From positions 8,509,001 to 8,573,000 of the forward strand of contig BSYQ01000001.1 of assembly GCA_030272585.1 (NCBI GenBank): a DNA stretch of 64,000 bases. Direction: 5' to 3'. Both the position numbers and the translations under genes were made by a program. This DNA is from Bryopsis sp. KO-2023. Its lineage: Eukaryota; Chlorophyta; Ulvophyceae; Bryopsidales; Bryopsidaceae. The notes under the pieces were generated by a model that saw nothing but the letters and a program-made list of their open reading frames with translations, was not told where the DNA came from and did not search any database. Shown here piece by piece: positions 11,754 to 22,832 of this stretch. The first letter of the stretch is position 1; every line of letters begins with the position of its first letter.

Positions 11754-13242
11754 ATGCCGCTGCGTTTCATCGTGACGGGGTTTTCGAATTTCAACGGCGT
11801 GCAGGATAACCCCACCGAAGCGATCGTGACGAAGTTGGCGAACTGCGTCGAGCAGCGAGGAGGGATCTTTGGTGCTCCTCCGCGACCTTGCTCCTTTTCA
11901 GCGAATTAATTCCTGACCATGCGAATTCTTGATCTCAATGGATCGAATGCCTGCATGTGGTGCAGGCGGAGCGATTCTGGAGGGGTGCCATGTGCTCAAG
12001 GTGGCGGCCAGACAAACTGCTGAATTCTTGACCAAACAAGGGGAGGCGTTGTGCGACGTTCGAGATGAAGTCGTGTGGGTGAGATCATGGCTTTCCAGCA
12101 TGGTTCACGTGACCTGAGCTGGTGATTCGTCGAATTCGAGCTCCACATTTCAATGTTGTTTTTTTTGCTTCGCTTGAACTTCTCTGCGACAGTGATTGTA
12201 ATGGGGCGTGGTTGCTCGATCCAGCAGATCTGGAAGAAAGCATATCGGTGTTTGTTTCTGATTCAAACCTGAGTTTGGATTGTATTACTTTCAGCTCCAC
12301 CTCGGTGTCAACATTAACGGAAAATGCTTTGAGATCGAGGTACAGAATCGTAAACTGGATTCAGTTATTGTGTAACTGTGTCCAATTGGCAATTCAGCGA
12401 CATGCTCTCAGGTTTTGTGTTCCTGCGAATGTCAAGATGCAACTCGTCAAACTGGTGCAACTCTGAGAATTTTGAGATCAATTGACCATCGTTGCGTGAA
12501 CCACTTCAATCTCGATTATATTTTTATTGCAAAACTGGTACTAGCTGATGTCACCTAAGTTGTGCAATATATATGCCTGCAGCAACAAGCGGTGAACAAT
12601 GCCAATTTTCGCGTTCCTGATGAGGATGGTTGGAAACCAGTGAATTGCCAGATCGGCACAACCAATGGGTTGACGCTGGAAAGCCGACTCTGCTCCGACC
12701 TGGACACCAAGGCCCTCGCTGGTATCAGAAAATAGCCAGATCGCCCCAATCGTTTTCCAACGTTTCTCACACAATTTTCATTTTTATTTTTTGGTGACAG
12801 CTTCATAAAACCTGCGATATCGACTTGATCGTCCATCGGTTCACATTATGCCAAGTTGGAGAAGGGGATCCGGTGTTGCTTATTTGTGCATTTTGTTTCT
12901 TTTTCTTTTTTTTTCCCCGAGGGCGGCTCAAGATTGGTGTTGGTTGTGGACGGTGTGTCAGGGGGGCTCAAGAAAGAAGGGTTCAACATAGAGCTATCAG
13001 ACGATGCCGGGACATTCATTTGCAATCAGACATACTTTGCTTCGCTGGACCAGAGTCGTCAGCAGGGCTGCGGTCATTGGCATTCCCTATTCGTGCATGT
13101 CCCATTTTTTCAACATATCGGGGAAGAGGTACAGATTGCTTTTGTGATATCCTTGCTGGATCAAATTGCAATGTGCTGCTCTCAAGGCATTTCTGCAGCA
13201 CAGGAGAAATGGGGTGCCAAGGGACCGGATCTAGTTGAGTAG
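11754..13242 (+). CDS. PGPEP1: Pyroglutamyl-peptidase I (peptidase C15), plant-type
   Basis: Five phase-consistent exons: 11754-11871, 11966-12078, 12295-12339, 12583-12721, 12962-13242; 231 residues. The start MPLRFIVTGFSNFNGVQDNPTE matches plant C15 enzymes (VTGF.KFHGV.ENPTE), written here in two pieces: VTGFSNFNGV then QDNPTE. Catalytic triad by alignment: Glu92 in E-x-x-A-x-N (FEIEQQAVN, split by an intron), Cys159 in DDAGTFICN, His184 in LFVHVPF. LHLGVN precedes the glutamate. The enzyme removes N-terminal pyroglutamate from peptides in the cytosol. The last ~20 residues after LLDQIA are a non-conserved tail. Ends 386 bp from the convergent TMEM33 gene. Confidence 0.93.
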
Positions 13243-13628
13243 CGAGAATACAACATTGGGGGTTCCCAATTCCTTATTCCTTGCACCCCCCCCCCCAAGA
13301 AAAAAAAAATAAAAAATGCAAAAAAAAAGAAGCTTTTATTGTTGAGATGACGGTGCAACAGGACAGTTGTTCAGGGAAAAGAGATTCGGCACCATTTGGG
13401 GTAAAATATTGATTCATCCAAAAATGACTGACCGGTCGGACTGGTTCACAAAAGTTGAGAATTTTAATGAAGATGCGACAGTTCTGTTACAACTGGTAAA
13501 GCGCCAATTTCCCTCGGAGCCTGAGGTGAACAGTACAGTTTGACCGTTTTCTGGGGTTAATTAAATCCCTCGCTAAAACACACCACCACTCCAACCTATC
13601 ACCCAATCGTCCAACCGATAACAGAGAG
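13243..13628. other. Convergent 3' spacer
   Basis: 386 bp between the stop codons of two convergent genes. Holds a C-run followed by A-rich DNA at 13287-13330. Nothing coding recognised. Confidence 0.5.
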
Positions 13629-16284
13629 TTAAAAACCCGATCTGGGTGGGCTAGCAAACCAACGCTGAGCATACCCCAATGGCATCCTCAGGAAAGGGAC
13701 CGCATTCAGAAACGGGTTCGCTTTTTCCCCAATTTTCTGCCAAGCCTGCAGAAAATGTTGCAAGAAACGACAATCAAAGAGTTGAACAAAGTGCCTTGTT
13801 TCTTGGTGGAAAGAAATTTAGACCCATGATATGGCTGATGAGCAAAAATCCGTGACTCAGTTTAATACTTGAAAACAACCCTACATTACAACCCATTAAG
13901 TGGGGAAAACTGGGAATCTGACAATTGTTCAAGAGTTTATTTCACCTGTCGATGGTATTGAGCTGCATCTGGAGAAAAGAATCTGGTACGGAGCCATTGC
14001 CAGTATATGAAAGCCACCAAGACATTTCTGGCAGGAGACAGCATTTGGACGATCATGAAAAGGCCCACACAAATCTCTGACATGGCATTCACTCCCAATG
14101 CACCTCGCTGCACAAACAGATCGATTTAAATGTCGACTCAAACCCCCAAAAAAGGGACAGAAAGATTGGATGATACATTCTGGATACAATCTGGACGTTG
14201 GTTACATGAACTCACAGAGCAAGATTTCCATAGGAAGATTTCGTTAACTTCTCATTGCTGCGTTTGAGGAGAAAAGTAATGAACGCAGAGCCCTGTTTGG
14301 AAAACAAACGAGGTACCCTGTGTTGTTGGATCGCCAACTAGTGTAGACTTTTTCGCACCTGATTTGCGACCATTTTTGCATGAATCCCCCGGCCATATTT
14401 TTCCCAAAGCGCAGAGCCCCTGTACTTTGCCGCCAGGAAGGATACCACGTGGTAGGCAGCCAGCACAGAGGAGGGCACTACTACAAGTCGAGTAGGCATT
14501 CGAGGCAGAAACACCAGCGACATGCATGCATATTGAAAATCTGTGGATGGTAGAGCTCTGGCAGCCCACTCCTTGAGCGCCGAAAAGGGCCGAAACGGGG
14601 GACCCCCAAATTGCCGATAAATTTTGAATCCATGCGTAACTTGACAAAAAAAAGCACCCGGTTTGTTCACTGACTTGATGGTGAAATGTTATCTTGCAGC
14701 CGAAAGGGTGGTGAGACACACAGTGAGTGTGATGATGATGACTGAGTCACGATTAGGAATATCAACAAATTTTACCAAGAGTGGTTTTCTTAGAACTAAA
14801 AAGACACACGCCAGACAATTAAGCAGTTTGAGTTTTCAGACCCCCCCCCCCCCAAAAAAAAAAAAAAAGCCGTGGAGGAGGGTTTGTTGACACGGAACTC
14901 ACTGATGGCCAGCTGTAGAAAGTAGCGATGCATCATTCGAGTGCTGAAAGGAAGGAACGACAATGCCCCCAATATCAACAGCTGGAAGAAAAAAAAGTAA
15001 AGAAACAAGGTTGACAATCGAATATACACTCAGGTCATGAACGAGATGCTAAGGAAAAAAGACTTCACTAAAAAAAAAGCCATCACATCAATAAGTAAAT
15101 GGTGATATTATGATAGAGAATTGTGAATGCAGAAGGCCAGGGACACTTTGATGTAGGGTTTTATTTTCCAATGAATGGAGCAAGCGTGTGAAATTTGAAT
15201 GAGGTCGATTGTTAAAGTCGGGAGAGTGGGTCCATATCACTCATTCACAACAGATAATACGCTTTTATAATAATATAAATTTTTCCTTTCAGCGTTTGAC
15301 GCATGGAAATAAAAAAAAAAGAAGCAGGATGCATTTCAGAATGTCTGACTACAGGTGGTTCCTAAATTGTTTTATCCATACCACAAAATGCGCCCCAAAT
15401 AGTGCTGATGGAGTTGCAAAGGCTGCCGAGACTCTGGGTCCGGAAGAAGCTTCCCTTTTTGGTGGGGTATCCGAGGTTGGCTCGGATTTCTCTGATGTCG
15501 ATGTATCTAGCGGAAAAAGAAAGAAAAAACGGACCACCTTCCCATCAGAAAATGAGAAACAATAGTATATCTAAAAATAAATTTCTGTTTTGGGATTTTC
15601 CTTTTTTAAGGAGAATGTTTATTAAAAAAAATATGCCCCAACTGAGCTCCGACTACTCCCAATTTTTTCCCTTTTCTGTTTTCCTCAACACATATTGAGC
15701 AAGACTCTAGAACGAGGCAGTCTTCGACAGAATTTATAAAATTTTCTTTTGTGCGTAGGAGCTATCTTTCTTCTTGCTGGCTTTCCAGACCACCACAATA
15801 ACGACACACCATCCTGGAGCACGAATTTTAAACATTCACACCTAGAGGTCCAGTGTAAAAGGGCATTCTCACCAGTGGGTTTGGCTGGACTGGGTTTTGC
15901 TGCTGGTGCAGGTGTGCCTGTGGCAAGGGAGATATCGAAGTCTGGATCCTGTATACAAGAGACAGCCACTCCCAAGCTCGAGTGACGACCATCGCAAAAA
16001 AAACAACCCACAACTGACGACCAACGACGAACACCACTCACGATATCACGCTTGTACCACTTGGCTTTGATTCTCATCAGCTTTTCCGCATACTGAGCTC
16101 CTGATATGTCGAAGTTTTTGAAGTGTTGCTGCCATTGCTCGTTCCCGTCGAAATCAAAATTCCTGCAGTTTCGCCGCCGAACCAATCATGAGCGCAACCC
16201 TTCGAGCCGGAAAATAAAAACGACGCTCGTTTTTTCCCCACCGCGCACATACCTGAATGCTTGAAGTTTATCGTCACTCGCCAT
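13629..16284 (-). CDS. TMEM33: TMEM33/Pom33-family ER membrane protein, plant-type
   Basis: Eight exons on the minus strand with every phase agreeing: 16284-16253, 16162-16042, 15948-15873, 15506-15382, 14981-14903, 14639-14359, 14107-13946, 13745-13629; 330 residues. N-terminal soluble part (WQQHFKNFDISGAQYAEKLM, then KAKWYKRDIDPDFD) and a Ser/Pro linker precede the membrane region, as I recall for plant members. Membrane segments: LLILGALSFLPFS, the VVVPSSVLAAYHVVSFL helix, and VGLFMIVQMLSPARNVLVAF followed by YWQWLRTRFF, which matches YYRFLTLRYSS of animal TMEM33. C-terminal AWQKIGEKANPFLNAVPFL and YAQRWF resemble plant homologues. Known roles: ER tubule shape and nuclear-pore association. 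Divergent partner of the DUF4079 gene. Confidence 0.85.
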
Positions 16285-16470
16285 TTTTGCCAACGATCGA
16301 CATGAAAGTCGTCTTTGCGCCCTTTTTTTTCTCGTCTCTTTCTTTATTACGTGATTTCATGTGAGGGTACATGAAATGACGAGCCAACAACAAATCAACA
16401 CTCCGTTGTTCCGCTTTGCCACTGTTATTCCATTCTTTGTGCGTGTGTCCTTCGCGTGGTCGACACAACG
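16285..16470. promoter_or_regulatory. Bidirectional promoter interval (TMEM33 / DUF4079)
   Basis: 186 bp between divergent start codons, the third such short interval in 8 kb. No TATA box stands out; CpG content is raised just inside both first exons. Confidence 0.45.
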
Positions 16471-17650
16471 ATGCTCCTTCAGAGTTGCGCTCTCCAGCAG
16501 TCCGTCTCGCAAAAGCTTGCGGCGAATCCCCTCTCCGTTCGCGGACCCCGCGCCATCCGTCGCACTCCACAATGCTCTGCCAGGAAAGACGATACCAAGG
16601 AGAGCTCCCCAGTGGAGGACCCCCTTCACTCAGTCGCGCTCGGTGCCTCGGCGCTCACTGCCCCGTTTCTTTTGTCCGTGGGTGATGCTATGGCCAAGGG
16701 AGGCGAGTACGGGCTCCTGGAGGGGAGGACTTTGGCGCTTATCCATCCTGCAGTCATGATCACCCTCTTTGGGACCACCTGCTATGCGGGATATCTTGGG
16801 TGGCAATGGCGCTCGCTGAGAGAGGTTAGCGCGGATTTGAAAGACCTCAAGAAACGGTTGCCAGCCAAGGGGGAGGATGGTGAGCGACCTGCTTCGCCGC
16901 TCGACGCCGAGGTTAAGGAGTTGGAAACGGTACGCGTTACAATATCCCATATTCTACAGCAAGCATCGGTCCTGCTGATCGACAGGGCCCCACCCCAGCC
17001 GTTTTTGATCGGAGGGACTAGAATTTTGTTGGTGGATCTTTGAATTTTCTTTTCCCCTCTTATTTTTTGACAAGATCCCTATTTTTGGAATCGTTCCACT
17101 TTCCCAAAAGGACAATTTGAGAGAGAATGGGACCTTACTCAACTTCAAAATAGATATTGACCGCTTGGTCAGACACCCCAGAAAAGTGGGTGTTAATCAT
17201 CCATCCCATTCCGAAAAATAAGCGTTGTGCGATGAATTTGAAAATCTTGTCTTTCTCTCTTGATAGAAAATTCGAGGGTTTTTTTTCATTGTGTCGATCG
17301 CTTGCGTGCAGATTCGAAAGGATTTGAGTGGTGGAAACTTCCGAGACAGACATTACAACATCGGAACGGTTCTTCTCGGAGGCGGTGTATCGATCGCTGT
17401 TTTCGGGTGCCTCAACACTTATCTCCGAACTGGAAAGCTTTTCCCTGGCCCCCATTTATTCGCTGGGGCTGGAATTGTTGTGCTCTGGGCTCTTGCGGCC
17501 TCCCTGGTCCCCGCCATGCAAAAGGGAAATGATACTGCAAGGACCGCACACATCGGCCTCAACACGTTGAATGTGTTGTTGTTTGCTTGGCAAATTCCCA
17601 CCGGTTTTGACATTGTTAACAAGGTGTTCGAATTCACGACCTGGCCTTGA
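16471..17650 (+). CDS. DUF4079 family plastid/cyanobacterial-type membrane protein
   Basis: Two exons, 16471-16929 and 17312-17650, joined in phase 0; 265 residues. The first ~60 residues are Ser/Arg/Ala-rich with few acids and look like a chloroplast transit peptide. Then LIHPAVMITLFGTTCYAGYL (first helix, HP motif), a charged coiled linker, the RDRHYNIGTVLLGGGVSIAV helix, GKLFPGPHLFAGAGIVVLWA, LVPAMQKGND and ARTAHIGLNTLNVLLFAWQI. This order (FHP, GQRHF.LG, GPHL.AG, A..HI.LN) is the DUF4079 pattern of cyanobacteria and plants. Function is not established; a thylakoid or envelope heme-type membrane protein is possible given the conserved histidines, but that is inference. Confidence 0.88.
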
Positions 17651-17863
17651 GAGGGGGTTTGTTTATGAACCTCCCCCTTGGTGGGGTTTTACTTTTGTTG
17701 TCCCGAACGAGGGTTCGAATTTCTTGATTTTACATTTCTTGGGATTTGGTCATCTGCCGAATATTTATCGCAGTTGAAGATGGGATTTTTTTTTGTAATT
17801 GGACAATGATACTGTGAATGAATTTGATACAAGAGAAAAGTTGCAGTTTTTTCCAGATTCTGG

Positions 17864-18319
17864 TCAGATTCCATGAAAACCATCAACTTCCAACAGCAAA
17901 GAAAAACGAGTTGGAAAACTCTTGTGTTTGGAGGTGGCAACAAGACGGGCTGAACTGGGACCCTCCTGTGGTGTTGAGGCTTTAGTGAGGTCCTCCCAAT
18001 ACCACAGGAGGGTGCCAGCTACCCCTTCTTTCAAATGACCCAGATATCTCAATGGAAAACCAAGGTTCCAGCTCAAAAGCTTAAAATGATACCTTTCGTA
18101 GACGAGTTGGATTGCAGAGTTTGGATCATCTGATTCAACATTTCTATGACCACATTTTGTCCAACAAACATGATGTTGATTATCTCCACAGCACACATGG
18201 CATTTGGGGAGCCAGTGTAGGAGGTTGATGTCAATCCATCTTACAAGTGTCCTACTGAAACAGAGTTCACAGAGGCGTTCCAATACTCCACCATGCATTT
18301 CCCCAGGAGCTCCCAACAT
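17864..18319 (-). CDS. Hypothetical Cys/His-containing protein or 3' exon
   Basis: Open frame of about 151 codons from ATG 18319 (an earlier in-frame GTG exists at 18340). It holds a Cys/His cluster (KCHVCCGDNQHHVCWTKCGH) suited to metal binding and a second half with tryptophan and leucine (FKLLSWNLGFPLRYLGHL). An acceptor-like tgaatcag within the frame, before DDPNSAIQLVYER, allows the alternative that only the last ~95 codons are a terminal exon. It lies tail-to-tail with the DUF4079 gene. No family recognised; it could be chance. Confidence 0.3.
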   Translation of the reverse strand: MLGAPGEMHGGVLERLCELCFSRTLVRWIDINLLHWLPKCHVCCGDNQHHVCWTKCGHRNVESDDPNSAIQLVYERYHFKLLSWNLGFPLRYLGHLKEGVAGTLLWYWEDLTKASTPQEGPSSARLVATSKHKSFPTRFSLLLEVDGFHGI

Positions 18320-18340
18320 TAACTTCACGATACATCCCAC

Positions 18341-19039
18341 AAGGAACTGTCATTGCGCACCCCAAAATCACTCCACAGCCCAAAGTCTTCCCTGATCAAG
18401 CAATGGCAGCCGAACAGCCGGATTAACCGCCCTCAACTCACACACGTCACCATTCGTAACCCCCTTTTATTTCTGGAATCACGTGTCCACCGCAACCCGA
18501 GCGCTCGTGTGGCTCAAGATTCGGCATTTTTGCCGCGAAATCGTTGGAGTGGAAACACCCCACTTTAGCCCCAAGGGTGCACACGAAAGGGTCTAGCCAC
18601 CGATAAGGTGAGGTCGTACGTCGCGAAGTATACCCAACGTGCAGTGAAGCGCTGTTTCGGTTTCTCAAGGTGGTTTTCTGTGAAGTTGTTGAGTTCGCGC
18701 CAACGATTACAGGGTTTTTGACTTGAAAACTTCTTTCCTGCCAGAACTCGTGCAGAAAAACGGAAAAAGCTCGTAACGGCTGCTGCTCGCAGTGTCTCTT
18801 TTGGTTCAATCACCTTTGGTGCAACCCGCTCGGGTCGTAAACAGCATTCCTTGTCCAGTTGACAACTTTCTTCTACAGTGTGTCGCACCCCCCCTCCCGC
18901 CATTAGCATTTTGCCCGACCGCCAGATAACGACCCTTCTTGGTAGTGGTTTGGCATTAGTTGACGTAACGGTTGGTGGCCAGGTGACGTCGTAACGTTTT
19001 GACGCCTTTTTTCCAACTGCTACGCGAGAATCCAGCAGA
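18341..19039. other. Upstream region of the repeat-protein gene
   Basis: About 700 bp without a supported exon. CpG content rises towards 19040. A 211-codon minus-strand frame overlaps the start of the repeat gene but is low in similarity to anything and is probably a shadow. Confidence 0.4.
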
Positions 19040-21508
19040 ATGAGCGCAACCGGCGTGGAAACGGAAATAAGCAATGAGCCCGCCCCCGTTTCTTTGAACG
19101 ACGATGCGGAAAAAATGGTCGAGTCGCCCTCTGAACCCCCGGTCGATGACAGCGAGCTGGAGAATATCGAGCCTGTAACGCCCGCAAGTCTTGCCAATCA
19201 GAAAGGAGTCGCCAACACCGCAGAAGCACCCGCTGAAAATGGAGGGGAAATTTTCGAAAAGGACGTCGGAGTTCCGGATGCAAACGAGGTTGACAAAGCT
19301 CTTGGTGAAAACCAGGTTCAAGAAACTCTGGAAGAAAAAGAGGTCGAGGAGCCTGTGGGTGCAAAAGAAGTCGAAGAGCCTGTGGATGAAGAACCTGCTG
19401 AGGAGCCTCTGGACCAGGAAGAAGTTGATGTCATTGTGGATTCCCTCATGACCAGTGTTGCAGCTGAAGCCGCCGGGTCAGCCATTCAGCAAGGGTACTC
19501 TAAGGATGAACAGGAGACTCCCGACGCGGCAACTGAGAAATCTTTTAAGCGAGTTGCGTCGCTGGCTGCAGGATCGGCGATTCAACAAGGTTTTGCCAAA
19601 GATGACCATGAAAAGCCAGACGAAGCAATGGAAAAATCGTTCAGGAGGATCGCATCTGCAGCAGCCGGATCGGCCATTCGACAGGGCTATTCAAAGGATC
19701 AAAAGGAAACCCCAGACGAAGCAATTCAAAAATCGTTCAGGAGGATTGCATCGGCGGCGGCTGGATCGGCCATTCAACATGGGTATTCTAAGGATGAACA
19801 GGAAATGCCTGATGAAGCAATGGAAGAATCGTTCAGGAGCATTGCATTGGCGGCGGCTGGATCGGCCATTCAACATGGGTATTCTAAGGATGAACAGGAA
19901 ATGCCTGACGAAGCAATGGAAGAATCGTTCAGGAGCATTGCATCGGCGGCAGCTGGATCGGCGATTCAACGTGGGTACTCTAATGATGAGAAGGAAACCC
20001 CAGACGAAGCAATGGAAAAATCGTTCAGGAGGATTGCATCAGCGGCGGCTGGATCGGCAATCCAACATGGGTATTCTAAGGATGAGCAAGAGAAACCAGA
20101 TGAAGCAACTCAGAAAACGTTCAGGAGAATCGCTTCTGCAGCGGCCGGGTCGGCCATTCAACATGGTCATGCCAAGGCTGAGCAGGAAAAACCAGACGAG
20201 GCAACTCAGAAAATGTTCAGGAGGATCGCATCTGCAGCAGCCGGGTCGGCCATTCAACACGGTCATGCCAAGGCTGAGCAAGAAAAACCTGACGAAGCAA
20301 CTCAGAAAATGTTCAGGAGGGTTGCTTCTGCAGCAGCTGGATCAGCTATTGGACATGGGTATTCAAAGGTTGCAAAGGAAACTCCAGATGAAGAAACAAA
20401 GAAATCGCTCATGAGAATCGCCTCGGCAGCGGCTGGGTCGGCAATTCAGCAGGGGCTTGCTCAGGATGACACAGAGAAACCAGATGAAGAGGCGGAAATA
20501 TCACTGAGACATATGGCATCACTGGCGGCTGGTGCTGCAATCCAGAGAGGCTACAGTGTGGAAAAACCTCTGGAGGAAGACCCGAAAATGAAAGAGGTGG
20601 CTGCAGCTGCTGCAGACGCTGCGATTCAGAAAGGCACCACAGAGACGGTGTTGACGGTGGTGGCAGCAGCTGCTGATCCAGCAGCCGAGAAAGTGGAGGA
20701 AGACGATTCTGGAAAGGTCGCCACGGCTGCGGGTGATGAAGCTGTGGAGGATGCTCCAGCTGAAGAGCCTGCTGAGGTCCCTGCAGCAGTAATTGTTTCT
20801 GAGGATAAGGATGCAGTCGAAAAGCCTGCTGAGGAAGTCCCAGTGGCTGATGCTGCCGTGGAAAAGGGTGCAGCTGAAGTCCCTGATGAAGCCCCAGTGG
20901 CTGATGCTCCCGTAGAAAAGGCTCCAGTCGAAAAGCCTGCTGAGGAAGTTCCAGTGGTGGCGGCTGCTGTAGAAAAGGCCCCAGTCGAAAAGGCTGCTGA
21001 GGAAGTCCCAGTGGCTGCTGATCCAGAGCTTCAAACTGAAAAAGAAAATGTCCCAGAGGTAAGGCAAAAATCCACAGTGCCCAACAGAGATTTCTTTGGG
21101 GAACAACACCAAGAAAAACAACAGGAAAGGACAAGCAAGATGAATTGTTCCGGGCGTTTGGAAGTTCCTGAATTGACCCAAATGTCGATTTTTTTGCTGT
21201 CAAGTATTCTGGCTTCCTGTAGTTCGATCTTGGTTCGCACTACCTTTCCTGTTTCAGAGAAGAAATTGTCAATTGTGTGTTTTGTGTCAGTGCTGTTTGT
21301 GAGGGGATTTACATACGAAAATGTTGAAAAAAAAATATAAAATGAAATATAGAATATAAAATGGGTCCCTGTTGTGAAGCAGAGCAAGCCAGCAGTGGTT
21401 GAAGAGAAGCCTGCACAAAAGAACCCGCCGCCACCAGCCTCCGAGACGGATGAGCCAGAATGCTCCTGCCTGTCTTTCTTCTTGGGGAACAAGAAAAAGC
21501 GTTCATGA
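19040..21508 (+). CDS. Alanine-rich 32-residue tandem repeat protein
   Basis: Two exons, 19040-21058 and 21383-21508, phase 0; about 714 residues. Residues 1-139 are very acidic. Residues 140 to ~525 carry eleven clear repeats plus one or two decayed ones with a period of exactly 32 residues (96 bp); the consensus core is IASAAAGSAIQHGYSKDEQE followed by PDEA, two to four variable residues, then SFRR. The Ala/Gly half predicts a helix, the second half is charged. Residues ~530-670 are Pro/Glu/Val-Ala degenerate repeats. The last exon is Pro-rich and ends in CSCLSFFLGNKKKRS: paired cysteines beside a basic tail, a pattern used for palmitoylation-based membrane attachment. No known family; the tail function is inference. 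Confidence 0.7.
19457..20608 (+). repeat. 96 bp coding tandem repeat, ~12 copies
   Basis: In-frame minisatellite within the repeat-protein gene. Copies 4/5 and 8/9 are nearly identical at the DNA level, which indicates recent local duplication or conversion; outer copies are more diverged. Confidence 0.85.
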
Positions 21509-22832
21509 ATTTCATAAAAAAAAAGCGATCGCGTCATATCATATAATACAACCGGGGGGGGGGCAGGCTCCTTTTTTCTTCTTCTTCTTTTTCTTGCATG
21601 GAAGTTGCCTTTGAAAAAAAACAAAACGAAAAGTATGAAATGGGGGGAAAGGACGGGTGATTTGTTATACGTTTTTGTGTGTGTGTGTCGTGCAAAATGG
21701 GGTCAAAAAAAGTTATGTATTCGTGTGTGTGTATGTGTGTGTGTGTGTGGTTTTCTTTTTGTGCTGGGTGTTTTGATCCATTTAATGGAGGCACTGGAGG
21801 CAACGGTTTTGTTCAGTTGGTTGCTCTAATACTAGTAAGAAGTTTTCAGCATCAGCCATGGGGGGGGGGGCTTGAATCAATTTTCGACACCATGTCAGTT
21901 GTCACTTCTAATGGGGAAGTCGAAGAGTTAAGTTAAGCATACAAGAGTGTGTTCGAAAAAAAGGGAGGGAGGGGGCACAGGGGGAAGCGATTTTCATTTT
22001 GAGGGTGTGTGTATTTGCGTTGCACAATAGTACAATTTGTCTTTCAAATTGATATCATATTATTGCATTATTAGGGTGTCCGGAAGAGAAAAAAAAAAAA
22101 AGACTGGGTCTCGATTTCTGTTTTTTTTTTGTTTTTTGATTTATTGTTTCTTTTTTTTTTTTTTTTTTTTGACAAGGATTGAACGCATACTGGACAAAAA
22201 GGAATGTGTTTCTTAAATTTTTGCAATACGTGCTCGTTAATTCTCGTTCGTTCGCTTTTTTTTTTTTTTCAAATTTTGAATTAGACCTGAAAATAGATGA
22301 AACAAAAGGGCAAAAAAGAAAAGAAAAATTCACTTGAAAACAAGACGAACGGAATAAAAAAAAGGTAGTAATTGTCATGGATCGGGTTCTCTTTTTTTTT
22401 GTCTCTTTGATGCTGGACTTCTGCTTCGGTCATTCATGGGCTTTGTGTTATTCTGAGAAAAGGCGGAGGTGGACAACATATACTGATAGTTATTGCATTG
22501 GGATTAAGGATGGTTGATTTTTTGTGGCGATGAGAATTGGCTGAGAGGTGGAAAACAGAGTGAAGGGGGGTTTGTAGCAGGGACAATGGCATCGTCACTG
22601 TAAGAATGGGTTTCGCAACATTTTCACCCTGAACTCGAAAGAGGGTTTTTTTCCACAAGAAAAAAGGGCTTCAAAATATGGATCTGCTGTACCAGAATCG
22701 AAATTGTGTCTGATAAAAAAACACATGCATAATAATCATTTAAACTTTCAGCTTTTTCTAATTCGTTTTTCAACAAGACATATCCATGTATGCTTCCATT
22801 GGGTTTGCATTATTGATCAATTCAAATTGAAA
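21509..22832. other. Low-complexity spacer with GT microsatellite
   Basis: No exon seen. Contains an imperfect (GT)n tract at about 21675-21750 and several T- and A-runs (22140-22170, 22256-22270). Confidence 0.6.

Noticed and set aside
15734..15780. Short exon ending IL-stop as the last exon of the TMEM33 N-terminal part
   Set aside because: It fits in phase, but the acceptor is purine-rich, and exon 15506-15382 also fits in phase and leads into the membrane region expected for the family.
18565..19197. 211-codon minus-strand frame overlapping the start of the repeat protein gene
   Set aside because: It is antisense to well-supported coding sequence at 19040-19197, has no recognisable motif, and its length follows from the biased composition of the sense strand.
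19455..20414. Long plus-strand frame (319 codons) in the 96 bp repeat region, and minus-strand frames at 20409-21203
   Set aside because: A repeat whose period is a multiple of three keeps all frames open together; these frames are Arg/Met/Gln- or Leu/Gln-rich shadows of the acidic repeat protein.
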